From an uncultured Veillonella sp. (lineage in GTDB: Bacteria > Bacillota > Negativicutes > Veillonellales > Veillonellaceae): DNA of 64,000 nucleotides. Position 1 is the first letter of the stretch, and every line of letters begins with the position of its first letter. This document shows positions 18,674-27,731 of this stretch, one piece after another. Under the pieces are notes generated by a model, which was given only the letters and a program-made list of their open reading frames with translations, made no database searches and was not told the origin of the DNA. Where the stretch lies: the NCBI GenBank assembly GCA_902477915.1, contig CABSJA010000002.1, positions 1 through 64,000 of the forward strand. The letters are read 5' to 3'. Both the position numbers and the translations under genes were made by a program.

Positions 18674-18846
18674 ATAACTTACCTTTCCATGTACCATTCC
18701 TGCTAGCACGCTATGTATAGCATTACTATTGGTATCTATCTCAACAATCGATGAATTCCATCGGATGTGTCTAAAATATTATTATATCTTAGATTTATGT
18801 ATTTTCTATGATTACTCGCCTATAATAGGCCTTATTCTCTCAACAT

Positions 18847-20346
18847 TCAGTGAGCTATGGTTCTCACGATGTTTGTGAAAGCTTTAATTTTCTCATCGTC
18901 TTTCACGCCATTGGTTTCAATACCGCTACTGATATCTATGCCGTAAGGGCGAACTGTGCGGATAGCACGTGCCACATTTGTACCATCGATACCACCTGCG
19001 AGCATAAAGGGACGTTCAAACTCATCTAAGCAAGACCAGTCGAACACTTCGCCCGTACCACCGCGTTCATCCTTATGGTACGCATCAAATAGTAGCATAT
19101 CAGCACTGCTATCAATCCACGCTTCTGCATCTTCAGCACTGCGGATTTGAATAGCCTTCCAAACCTCTACATCTGTTTTCTCTTTGAGAGCTTGGATAAA
19201 AGCTTCATCTTCATCGCCGTGCAATTGCACCGCATCAAGATTGACTTCTTTAGCGATCGTAACGAGGTTATCTAGTGTTTCATTGACGAAGACACCTACC
19301 GTTTTAATCGCTTCAGAATTGGTGTTTTCTTCGCCAAATCCATTAGTATCTTGTGTTGTCTCAGCGTTCATTGGCACCGTATTTGTACCATATGTTTTTA
19401 CATATTGTTTATGTAGCTCTTCCACCAATGTTTTAGCTTTGTCGACAGTAACTTGTCGTTTGCTTGGTGCAAATACAAGGCCCATGTAGTCTGGCTTAGC
19501 CTCTACTACAGCAGGGATTGTTTCTACCTTGGAGATACCACACATCTTAACCTTTGGTGTGTAGTATGTGGGCCCATAGAGATATGCCAATTTCTCAACC
19601 TTGTTAGGAGAACGCATAAAGGTTTCACCCATCAAGGCAACGCCGATGTTGTTATCGCGCAATACTTGAATATCCTCTGGCGTTTCTAAACCGCTTTCAG
19701 ATACGAAGATTACATCGTCTTGAACGAGATTGCGCAAGCGTACACTGTTTTGTACGTCTACAGTGAAGTCTTTTAAATTGCGGTTGTTAACGCCAATAAT
19801 GCGGGCACCACAATCGATGGCCATTTGTACTTCCTGTTCGTCGTGAGCCTCTACCAAGGAAGACAAGCCAAGAGAGTCGGCTAACTCACGGAACTTCGTC
19901 AATGTAGGCACATCGAGGCATGCACAGATTAATAGGATTGCACTAGCGCCCCACACCTTCGCTTGGTAGATTTGGTATTCATCGATGATGAAGTCCTTAC
20001 GAAGGACAGGAATTTTTACGGTGCTAGCAATTTCTTGTAAATATTTTTTGTCGCCCTTAAAGAAGTCTGGCTCAGTCAACACAGAGATGGCTGCTGCCCC
20101 AGCTACTTCATATTCTTTGGCGATGTCTAAATAGGGGAAATGCTCGGCGATAATCCCCTTTGAAGGGGACGCCTTCTTTACTTCGCAAATGAAGTTAAAG
20201 TCTTGCTGGCGAAGGGCTGCTTCAAAAGGAAATCCTGTATCGGATGGTAACGCTAAGGCCGCTGCTTTCACAGCCTCAGGCGTTTCCACCTCTTTTTCTT
20301 GGGCCACTCGAACTTTGGTAGCCTCTACAATCTTATCTAAAATCAA
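18847..20346 (-). CDS. trpCF: Fused indole-3-glycerol phosphate synthase / phosphoribosylanthranilate isomerase
   Basis: This 499-residue bifunctional enzyme catalyses two consecutive steps of tryptophan synthesis. Residues 1 to about 262 are TrpC (FICEVKKASPSKGII, VLRKDFIIDEYQIYQAK, VSESGLETPEDIQ). From about residue 267 TrpF follows (KVKMCGISKVETIPAV, VQLHGDED, LFDAYHKDERGGTGEVFDW, MLAGGIDG, DISSGIETNGVKD). A low-complexity Thr/Asn/Glu-rich insert of about 30 residues (around NAETTQDTNGFGEENTNS) sits inside the TrpF part and is unusual. The start lies 4 bases after the trpD stop. Confidence 0.96.
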   Translation of the reverse strand: MILDKIVEATKVRVAQEKEVETPEAVKAAALALPSDTGFPFEAALRQQDFNFICEVKKASPSKGIIAEHFPYLDIAKEYEVAGAAAISVLTEPDFFKGDKKYLQEIASTVKIPVLRKDFIIDEYQIYQAKVWGASAILLICACLDVPTLTKFRELADSLGLSSLVEAHDEQEVQMAIDCGARIIGVNNRNLKDFTVDVQNSVRLRNLVQDDVIFVSESGLETPEDIQVLRDNNIGVALMGETFMRSPNKVEKLAYLYGPTYYTPKVKMCGISKVETIPAVVEAKPDYMGLVFAPSKRQVTVDKAKTLVEELHKQYVKTYGTNTVPMNAETTQDTNGFGEENTNSEAIKTVGVFVNETLDNLVTIAKEVNLDAVQLHGDEDEAFIQALKEKTDVEVWKAIQIRSAEDAEAWIDSSADMLLFDAYHKDERGGTGEVFDWSCLDEFERPFMLAGGIDGTNVARAIRTVRPYGIDISSGIETNGVKDDEKIKAFTNIVRTIAH

Positions 20347-20349
20347 TGG

Positions 20350-21360
20350 TTATACCTCTTGGGTTGCTTTCACAAACTGTTCCATTGTAGCAAGCGCCTT
20401 GCCAGAGTCGATCATATTTTTCGCCTCTTCAATGCCTTCTGCTAATGTAATGCCATCTTTTGCAAGATAAATCGCCATACCAGCGTTAAGAAGAACGGCT
20501 GTGCGTTTACCACCTTGCTCACCACCGAGAACGCGGCGTGTAATCTCAGCGTTTACAATAGCGTCGCCACCTTCAAGCTCAGTTTTGTCGGCGTATTCGA
20601 AACCATATTCTTTAGGATCGAATTCGTAGCTTGTGAAAGTTCCATTATTAATTTCGCATACATACGTTTTGTTAGTTGCCGTAATCTCATCAAGGCCGTC
20701 GAAGCCGTGTACCACAGCACCGCGTTTAACGCCAAGATTAGCCAATACGCGAGCCAATGGTTCTACCAAAGATTTATCGTACACACCCATCAATTCCACA
20801 GTAGCACCTGCTGGATTTGCCAAAGGTCCAAGGATGTTAAATACTGTACGAACGCCTAATGCCTTACGTACAGGACCTGCATACTTCATAGCTTGGTGGT
20901 ATACAGGAGCAAACATGAAGCACATATTTGCTTTATTAAGAACTGCTTCGTTTTGTTCGCCGTTAAGCTCTAATTTAGCGCCCAATGCTTCGATCAAGTC
21001 AGCAGCGCCACATTTACTAGATACACTGCGGTTACCATGTTTCGCTACAGGAATACCTGCAGCAGAAATGATAAAACCAGATGTAGTAGAAATGTTGAAC
21101 GTATTAGCTTCGTCGCCACCAGTACCTACGATTTCCACAACTGTACCTTCATGAGGCACAGAACCAGCCTTCTCACGCATAACCTCAGCGAACGCCGTAA
21201 CCTCATCTACAGTAGGGCCTTTCGCTGCAAGAGCGCACAAGAAACCCGCCATAGGAACCTCGGCTACCTCGCCACTCATAATCTTATTCATTGTATCTTT
21301 AGCAAGATCATAAGATAAATCTTGACCATGTGTTACTGCATATAATGCGTCTTTAATCAT
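20350..21360 (-). CDS. trpD: Anthranilate phosphoribosyltransferase
   Basis: This 336-residue enzyme transfers phosphoribose from PRPP to anthranilate. The PRPP/Mg site is GTGGDEANTFNISTT, and KHGNRSVSSKCGAADLIEAL and the GLDEIT motif are present. ATG 21360 follows AAAGGAG. It is encoded separately from trpG, which lies 156 bases upstream; that gap contains a TCGGTACCGA palindrome but no recognised gene or clear terminator. Confidence 0.97.
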   Translation of the reverse strand: MIKDALYAVTHGQDLSYDLAKDTMNKIMSGEVAEVPMAGFLCALAAKGPTVDEVTAFAEVMREKAGSVPHEGTVVEIVGTGGDEANTFNISTTSGFIISAAGIPVAKHGNRSVSSKCGAADLIEALGAKLELNGEQNEAVLNKANMCFMFAPVYHQAMKYAGPVRKALGVRTVFNILGPLANPAGATVELMGVYDKSLVEPLARVLANLGVKRGAVVHGFDGLDEITATNKTYVCEINNGTFTSYEFDPKEYGFEYADKTELEGGDAIVNAEITRRVLGGEQGGKRTAVLLNAGMAIYLAKDGITLAEGIEEAKNMIDSGKALATMEQFVKATQEV

Positions 21361-21516
21361 TTTATATCTCCTTTTGAGGATATCTATTAAATTAATACCA
21401 TATCTACCTAGTCGGTACCGATTGGGTCATGCCATCGGAGTTCCGAGAGACCTTATTTCTGCCTTATCGTTCTAGATCTTAAAAATAGCCCCTCGAATAG
21501 CTAAATTAGTCAGTAG

Positions 21517-22083
21517 TTATTTTTCTAAGAAATTGCGAATCATTTGTTCCCCGTTTGGTGTCATGATAGATTCCGGATGGAATTGGACTCCGTAGATTGG
21601 GTAGTCTTTGTGTTCTACGCTCATTACTTCGCCGTCGTCGGTAATGGATGTAACGATGAGTTCGCTTGGCATGGTTTCGTCAATAATTGCCAAGGAGTGG
21701 TAGCGTGCTACTTCAAATTGTTCAGGTACGCCTTTAAGGATTTTGGATGGGTGTACTTGTTTGGCTACGCTTTGTTTGCCGTGCATAACTTGTTTTGCGT
21801 AAGATACAGTGCCACCGAATACTTCGCCGATGGCTTGGTGACCAAGGCATACGCCAAGGATTGGGAATTCGCCTTTGCATTCGCGCAATAGGTCTTCGTA
21901 CACACCCGCATCAGCTGGTCTGCCAGGTCCTGGTGAAAGTATCACATAGTCTGGTTTTAAAGCGCGGATTTCTTCCACAGTTAATTCATCACTGCGGATG
22001 ACTTTAATGTCTGGATCGATAGAGCCTACTAATTGGTATAAATTGAAGGAGAAGCTATCGTAATTATCTATAAGGAGTACCAT
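21517..22083 (-). CDS. trpG: Anthranilate synthase glutamine amidotransferase component
   Basis: This 188-residue class I amidotransferase supplies ammonia to TrpE. The catalytic Cys is in GVCLGHQAIGEVFGG, and the His/Glu pair in FHPESIMTPNG. Other TrpG/PabA features are DNYDSFSFNLYQLVG and LSPGPGRPADAG. The start overlaps the trpE stop (TAATG), a sign of translational coupling. It may also serve as PabA for folate, which the sequence cannot settle. Confidence 0.97.
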   Translation of the reverse strand: MVLLIDNYDSFSFNLYQLVGSIDPDIKVIRSDELTVEEIRALKPDYVILSPGPGRPADAGVYEDLLRECKGEFPILGVCLGHQAIGEVFGGTVSYAKQVMHGKQSVAKQVHPSKILKGVPEQFEVARYHSLAIIDETMPSELIVTSITDDGEVMSVEHKDYPIYGVQFHPESIMTPNGEQMIRNFLEK

Positions 22084-23552
22084 TATTCTACCTCCTGTGC
22101 GTCTGTAATTGCGGAAATCATGGATTGGCCTTTGATCAAAGTTTCATTGTATTCGCTTGCAGGTACACTATCACGAACGATACCTGCACCAGCGCGAACA
22201 TAAACCTTACCGCCTTTATTCATAGCCATACGGATGCCGATACATACGTCCATGTTACCAGAGAAGTCGATGTAACCTACAGCGCCGCCGTATACACCGC
22301 GTGGGCTTTTTTCAAGTTCGTGTAAAATCTCGATAGCACGAATTTTAGGAGCCCCGGACAATGTACCAGCTGGCAATGTAGCACCGATAGCATCGAGAGC
22401 ATCTTTACCGTCTTGAATGTCGCCGCTTACAGTAGATGTAATGTGGATTACATGAGAGAAACGTTGCAACATATGTAACGCCTCTACTTTTACGGAACCA
22501 AATTTAGAAATTTTACCTAAGTCGTTCCGGCCAAGGTCAACGAGCATGTTATGTTCAGCCAACTCTTTCTCGTCGTTAATGAGCTTTTCTTCAATAGCGA
22601 GGTCCTCTGCTTCGGTTTTACCGCGGCGCATAGTACCTGCAATTGGGAAGGTGTACATTTTACCATCTGTCAATTTTACCAATGTTTCTGGAGAAGCACC
22701 TGTAAGCTCTACATCGCCACCAGATAGGTAGAACATGTATGGAGATGGGTTCAACGTACGCAATACGCGGTACGCATTTAACAAGCTACCATCGAACTCA
22801 GCTTCACGGCGGTTAGATACAACACATTGGAAGATATCCCCTTCCTTGATGTAGTGCTGTGTCTTTTTAACAACTGCTTCAAACTCATCCTTTGTAAACT
22901 CAGAGGTAAACTCTGTTTTAAGGATACCTTTTGGAATATTAGCCTCTTTGCCGTTTACTACGAGATCAGCTAATGCTTTCAACTCAAGCTCAGCCTTGTT
23001 GTAATTACGTTCCAAATCGTTTGTGCTGATGTTAGCAATCAAGTAGATTTTATTTTTGTAATGGTCAAAGGCGATTACCTTATCGAAGAGCATAAGGTCT
23101 ACATCGTTCACCATAGCAGGGTCATCATCTGGTGTTGGGAAATCGAGTGTTGGCTCGATATAGCGGATATATTCACAAGCAAAGTACCCTACAAAGCCGC
23201 CTGTGAAGGTTGGTAATTCTTCTAAACGAGGGCTTTTATATTGGCTCAAAATATTGCGAATCTCTGCAGCTGGGTCAGAACACTCAAAGGTACGTGTTGT
23301 ACCGTCTTTGATAGTCATTTGATGATTTTTGCAGAAGAGCTCAATCTTAGGATCATAGCCCAAGAAGGAGTAACGGCCCCAATGATTACTATTATCCGCA
23401 CTTTCAAGCAAGTACGTATGACTGCTCACTTGTTTTAACGCTTTCAACACGCTAATCGGTGTGCGTACGTCGGATAAAATTTCCATATATACAGGCACGA
23501 TATCGTAGCCCGGTGCGATAGCTTTCACACGGTCAAGACTAGGAAAAATCAT
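22083..23552 (-). CDS. trpE: Anthranilate synthase component I
   Basis: This 489-residue enzyme converts chorismate to anthranilate with ammonia from TrpG. The N-terminal feedback-site motif LLES is present in YLLESADNSNHWGRYSFLG, which predicts tryptophan inhibition. The catalytic C-terminal part has NPSPYMFYL, PIAGTMRRGKTEAED, LSGAPKIRAIE and IGIRMA. ATG 23552 is chosen because GGAGG lies 6 bases upstream; in-frame starts further up fall in the T-box terminator. It is the first gene of the trp operon. Confidence 0.98.
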   Translation of the reverse strand: MIFPSLDRVKAIAPGYDIVPVYMEILSDVRTPISVLKALKQVSSHTYLLESADNSNHWGRYSFLGYDPKIELFCKNHQMTIKDGTTRTFECSDPAAEIRNILSQYKSPRLEELPTFTGGFVGYFACEYIRYIEPTLDFPTPDDDPAMVNDVDLMLFDKVIAFDHYKNKIYLIANISTNDLERNYNKAELELKALADLVVNGKEANIPKGILKTEFTSEFTKDEFEAVVKKTQHYIKEGDIFQCVVSNRREAEFDGSLLNAYRVLRTLNPSPYMFYLSGGDVELTGASPETLVKLTDGKMYTFPIAGTMRRGKTEAEDLAIEEKLINDEKELAEHNMLVDLGRNDLGKISKFGSVKVEALHMLQRFSHVIHITSTVSGDIQDGKDALDAIGATLPAGTLSGAPKIRAIEILHELEKSPRGVYGGAVGYIDFSGNMDVCIGIRMAMNKGGKVYVRAGAGIVRDSVPASEYNETLIKGQSMISAITDAQEVE

Positions 23553-23578
23553 GAGAACCTCCATCTGGCGTTGGCCAA

Positions 23579-23918
23579 TAAAAAAACTCGCCCATGACAA
23601 TATAACGTCAAGGACGAGTCTATAGTTCTATTTTTACAAGAGTATTAGAAAATACTTGTATTATGCTATAAATCGCGGTACCACCTTGTTTGAATGCAGC
23701 GCATTCCTCTTTCGCAGGATACTAACATATCCCTCACGACTAACGCTCGTGTGACGTCGCACCATACTAGGAATGAAATTCATTCTTTTCCATGCGCCCT
23801 CGGTGGTCCATTTAATAAGCTGCGTACTACGGGTTCTCAGCTAATCCCGCTCTCTGTGAGTGCATTTCCTATTTTTATCTCCACCTCATCGGTTTCTTTT
23901 AGGCGAGTATAAAATTAT
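23579..23918 (-). promoter_or_regulatory. T-box leader of the trp operon
   Basis: The minus-strand leader carries AAGGTGGTACCGCG (23687-23674) and ends in an intrinsic terminator (arms ACTCGTCC...GGGCGAGT, then a T-run, 23620-23579). The likely specifier is UGG at 23810-23808, followed by A, which fits tryptophan. Uncharged tRNA-Trp should promote readthrough into trpE. This lies downstream of a promoter with a possible repressor site, so the operon seems to have two layers of control. Confidence 0.93.
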
Positions 23919-23924
23919 AATCTG

Positions 23925-23954
23925 ATTATAATGTTTCTATAGAATGAAAGTCAA
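23925..23954 (-). promoter_or_regulatory. trp promoter with TTCTATAGAA palindrome in the spacer
   Basis: On the minus strand TTGACT (23954-23949), an 18-base spacer and a perfect TATAAT (23930-23925) form the promoter. The spacer holds the palindrome TTCTATAGAA (23935-23944), which recurs at the his, hisH and amtB control regions, so it may be an operator. Confidence 0.8.
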
Positions 23955-24063
23955 GAAAAATCTCAACTTTCACCTTATCCTTACATTCATTCATCATCTA
24001 ATAACCATATATAATCCAAATTACTGATTTCCCCTAGTCCCCTCCAAATTCAGAATATTTATA

Positions 24064-24093
24064 TTGTTTTCCTCTAAACACTAATAGTATACT
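24064..24093 (+). promoter_or_regulatory. Promoter of the second Sel1-like gene
   Basis: TTGTTT (24064-24069), an 18-base spacer and TATACT (24088-24093) lie about 50 bases upstream of the start. Nothing else is recognised between the trp promoter and this site. Confidence 0.6.
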
Positions 24094-24143
24094 GAAATTA
24101 CATATGTTATCAGCTTCTACTGATATTATGCGGAGGAGAGAGT

Positions 24144-26357
24144 ATGAGTTTTTATTTCACTGATCAAATACAGCAGTCTTTCAATAAAATATTCCACCAG
24201 TGTAATAAAGATATTGCTTGGGCGGGCAAGGCTGAGCTTGATACCCTTGTGAAACTTGACGAGGAAGGCCAAAAGATTCCTGGTATTGGCGATGTGTATG
24301 CTATTTTGGCGCGCGTCTATTCCGGCCCTCAGTTCACCTGGATTGAAGCAGGCTTTCCTGAGGATGACACAAAGGCATATAGTTATTTACATACAGCTAT
24401 TCGCAAAGGCAGTGCCATCGCTATTTTACAAGCTATGCGTACCTCTGGTGCCCTTACACCAACTATTGAAAAAGAGTTGCCTATGACGAAGGACCAAGCA
24501 TTCCAGCACGTCTATGAGGGCGCCCAAAAGGGTTGTTCTTACTGTGCCTATGCCATTGCCAATGTATTCCAATGGGGAGATTACCGCCTCTTGCCATCTG
24601 CACAAAAGATAGTTAATGAAGGTGAACCATCTGGTGTTGTCCATTTTTTAAAATCTTTATTTGCCCAAGTAGATCAACGTAGATTGGCAAATAAAGTAAC
24701 GGCCATTGCGCAGCAATGGTTGCATAAATCCGCAGCGGCAGGTCTTGTCATTGCGTACCGCAACCTTCGCCTTACCTATGCCGAGCAAAATAATAAGGCA
24801 ATGGAAGAACAAGTCATTTTTGAAGGGGCTGCAGCAGGTTTGCCACTCATGATGTATTTAGCTGGCGATATTTGTAAGTCTCGCGGGGAGCATGAACGAG
24901 CTCTCGAATATTTTGAGCGTGGCGTAACCATGAATAATGGCATGTGTTTGCGTGAAGCTGCCGAGTACTATGCAAAACCAGGTGAGTCTAACAAACGAAT
25001 CCCTCAGAATATTCAAAAGGCCCTCAAATACTATGAGCGTGCTGCTATAAGCCCAGATTATTTAGACTTTAACGACCACGCTTATGTTACAATGCAAGCC
25101 ATCATTCTTCGCACATTAAATATCGATGGTCAGTCTCAAGACTGGTCTCGCATCGCTCACTTATTGCAACAACCAGCGATTTACACGCTCGATGCTATTT
25201 GGCCGTATCTCGCTTATGTATTTACTTTCAAAAAAGGTAATACCCCTGCTATAAGAACCGCCATAGAGTGCGTCAATCAGGCTAGCAAATGTTTCGATAG
25301 ATACGGTAGTTATGACTATGCAGACCATCTATGGCAACTAGCAGAAGGCTATTGCTACGAAATTGGTGCCATTACAAAAAAGCCGGAGTTAGACCAAGCC
25401 GTTACCTTCTATGAGCACGCTCGTGAAAGCATCAACCGTCTCAACACAAGAACTGATAATTGTTTTGGTACTGGTGAGCCATTGGTAATTCCAGACGAAG
25501 CATCTGAACGGTTAGAGGCCTTTGAACTCGTTGATGGTCACTATCAGTACAAGGAAGGGATAACGCAATCTTCTACAACGTGTAATCCTATGCCACCTGC
25601 TTGGCCACAAAACTCCGTTGACGTATTAGAAATCTTCGAGGAATCGACTACGGGTTGGCGCACTAATAAATATGACTGGGATTTTATTCAACACGAGTGG
25701 GATACACAAAAATATCTCAGCCTTATCATCTATGATAATCGTCAATCCATAGAAAATGTAATTTACGATGTATACAGCATTGTTATGTTCCACAATGAAG
25801 ATAAAAATGCTTGTACCATCTATCTATACGGCTACATTGAGGATCCTACGGAAATCGATGAAACCTTGGATCCTACAGTATATGAAATAAGATACTTTAA
25901 GGAGATGTCCATTCCTGAAGGTCTCGGTTTAATTAAAGACTTCTATGATAATGCTACATTGCCTGTGATTGATGAAAGCTGGGAGAAACAGTACAAAAAC
26001 ACTACGCCTCCACGAGAATATGTATTAACTTGTGACAATGATATCTTCTACCTCAATCAATATGAATTTTCAAATCAAATGATTAAGGATGCCTTAGAAG
26101 GCGTAGCGAATGGTAAGTATGATATGATTTCGGTTCGTCCTTCTAGCATTGATGATCAATGCATTAGCTATTATATCGAGCGCAAAAAAGGTAAAAACTT
26201 ACGCATTCAACTCTATGCCACTGTAGACGAGGACAACGAATATGTCTTCGAACGAGAATCTTGCAACTTAACCTCCATCAACTACTGGATTCAGGAATCT
26301 ATAACAAGTAACAAACTTCCAGATTTAAGTGATTGGGATGAAATAAAAAACAAATAA
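24144..26357 (+). CDS. Large Sel1/TPR-like repeat protein, paralogue of 2585
   Basis: This is a 737-residue soluble protein with no signal peptide. Blocks shared with the protein at 2585 include VYAILARVYSGPQFTWIEAG, LTPTIEKELPMTKDQAFQHV, the Sel1-like QKALKYYERAA and a C-terminal module starting near YKEGITQSSTTCNP and ending SINYWIQESITSNKLPDLSD. It is about 50 residues shorter than its paralogue, mostly near the N terminus. GGAGGAG precedes ATG 24144. An MFS exporter gene follows 49 bases later on the same strand, so they may be co-transcribed. Function unknown. Confidence 0.85.
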   Translation: MSFYFTDQIQQSFNKIFHQCNKDIAWAGKAELDTLVKLDEEGQKIPGIGDVYAILARVYSGPQFTWIEAGFPEDDTKAYSYLHTAIRKGSAIAILQAMRTSGALTPTIEKELPMTKDQAFQHVYEGAQKGCSYCAYAIANVFQWGDYRLLPSAQKIVNEGEPSGVVHFLKSLFAQVDQRRLANKVTAIAQQWLHKSAAAGLVIAYRNLRLTYAEQNNKAMEEQVIFEGAAAGLPLMMYLAGDICKSRGEHERALEYFERGVTMNNGMCLREAAEYYAKPGESNKRIPQNIQKALKYYERAAISPDYLDFNDHAYVTMQAIILRTLNIDGQSQDWSRIAHLLQQPAIYTLDAIWPYLAYVFTFKKGNTPAIRTAIECVNQASKCFDRYGSYDYADHLWQLAEGYCYEIGAITKKPELDQAVTFYEHARESINRLNTRTDNCFGTGEPLVIPDEASERLEAFELVDGHYQYKEGITQSSTTCNPMPPAWPQNSVDVLEIFEESTTGWRTNKYDWDFIQHEWDTQKYLSLIIYDNRQSIENVIYDVYSIVMFHNEDKNACTIYLYGYIEDPTEIDETLDPTVYEIRYFKEMSIPEGLGLIKDFYDNATLPVIDESWEKQYKNTTPPREYVLTCDNDIFYLNQYEFSNQMIKDALEGVANGKYDMISVRPSSIDDQCISYYIERKKGKNLRIQLYATVDEDNEYVFERESCNLTSINYWIQESITSNKLPDLSDWDEIKNK

Positions 26358-26406
26358 GAGTATTATTTTATTAAGAACATACTACGATTAAGAAAGGAGG
26401 AATACG

Positions 26407-27585
26407 TTGGAAACGTGGAAACGAACGGTATACATCAGTTTAGTCTGTGTATTCTGTACAGCCTTTGGTGTAAGTCAGCTAGCTCCAATCCTGCCTTTAT
26501 ACTTTCACGATTTAGGCGTCCAAACACCAGAAGCAATGTCCTTATGGTCTGGTTTAGCAACCGGTGCAACCTACATAATCGTTTGCTTAGCAGCACCATT
26601 TTGGGGGCGTGTTGCTGACAAAAAAGGTCGTAAAATTACATTAATACGATCTAGCTTTGGCATGGCCTTATGTAATGCTTTGATTGCCTTTCAAACAACC
26701 CCAGAGGGAGTCGTACTAATTCGTTTAATCCAAGGTCTTGTAAGTGGATTTTACTCGGCATCAATTACCTTAATTGCTTCTGAAACCCCGATTGAACGAA
26801 CAGGTTGGGCCTTAGGTCTATTGGCATCGGCTAACCTAGCAGGCTCGCTCATTGGACCTCTATTAGGTGGCTACATTGCAGATACAGTAGGTATTCGCAA
26901 TGACTTTATCATCGTCGGTGCCCTCATGGGCTTAGCCGGTGTGTTAGCAACTATATTCATCCATGAGAATTATGTACCAAAACCTAATCCTGAAAAGCTT
27001 TCCATCCGCAAGTTAAAAGAGCAAATACCAGAATTTAATAGTATTGTCGCATTATGTGTAGCTTCCTTTATCTACGCAATATGTATTATGTCCTTACAAC
27101 CAGTTATATCTGTATATATTAAAGGAATCGTTCCGAGCGACACAGAAAATCTCGCATTTATTGCGGGTGCTGTATTCTCTGCTATGGGTATTGCTCAACT
27201 TATGAGTAGCTCTCCACTAGGTAAATTAGTCGATAAAATTGGCCCCCGTAAAGTATTAGTAGTATCTCTTATCTATGTAGGGATTCTAAATATCCCTCAA
27301 GCCTATGTTTCCGATGTATATCAACTTGCAATCATCAGATTCCTACAAGGTTTTGGTCTAGGTGGTATGCTTCCAGCTTTAAACACCTACCTATCTTCAA
27401 AAACACCTCGAGAATTTACAGGCCAAGTATTCTCCTATAATCAATCCTGTCTATTCTTTGGTTATTTCTTAGGATCCGTTGGCGGTGCTAGCCTTATGGC
27501 ATGGCTAGGCTTTACTACACTATTCTGGGTTAGTGGCGGCTTATTTATTATTTCCGCTCTATGGATTTGTTTCAAACTTAAATAA
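26407..27585 (+). CDS. MFS efflux transporter
   Basis: This 392-residue inner-membrane protein has about 12 hydrophobic segments and the MFS motif A WGRVADKKGRKITL between segments 2 and 3, with a second copy (LGKLVDKIGPRK) after the middle. The order of motifs fits the drug:proton antiporter group (MdtG/TetA-like). The start is TTG 26407, chosen because AAAGGAGG lies 6 bases upstream. A terminator follows the stop. The substrate cannot be deduced. Confidence 0.9.
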   Translation: METWKRTVYISLVCVFCTAFGVSQLAPILPLYFHDLGVQTPEAMSLWSGLATGATYIIVCLAAPFWGRVADKKGRKITLIRSSFGMALCNALIAFQTTPEGVVLIRLIQGLVSGFYSASITLIASETPIERTGWALGLLASANLAGSLIGPLLGGYIADTVGIRNDFIIVGALMGLAGVLATIFIHENYVPKPNPEKLSIRKLKEQIPEFNSIVALCVASFIYAICIMSLQPVISVYIKGIVPSDTENLAFIAGAVFSAMGIAQLMSSSPLGKLVDKIGPRKVLVVSLIYVGILNIPQAYVSDVYQLAIIRFLQGFGLGGMLPALNTYLSSKTPREFTGQVFSYNQSCLFFGYFLGSVGGASLMAWLGFTTLFWVSGGLFIISALWICFKLK

Positions 27586-27611
27586 TAGAACCTATAGAAC
27601 TCTATAGTATA

Positions 27612-27655
27612 AAGAGAACCCCATCATGATATTAATCATAATGGGGTTCTTTTAT
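27612..27655. terminator. Bidirectional terminator between MFS and dcuC-like genes
   Basis: AAGAGAACCCCATCATGAT and ATCATAATGGGGTTCTTTT form a stable hairpin with A and T runs on the two sides, between convergent genes. Confidence 0.9.
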
Positions 27656-27731
27656 TGTAAGTTTTAAATTTAGAGTCCTAGAACAACTATGTTTTATTGA
27701 ATTATAATTGACCAACTACATCAGTATTCAA

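Noticed and set aside
20633..21154. 173-codon plus-strand frame over trpD
   Set aside because: Antisense to a complete trpD with all motifs; the product resembles no protein and no promoter is seen.
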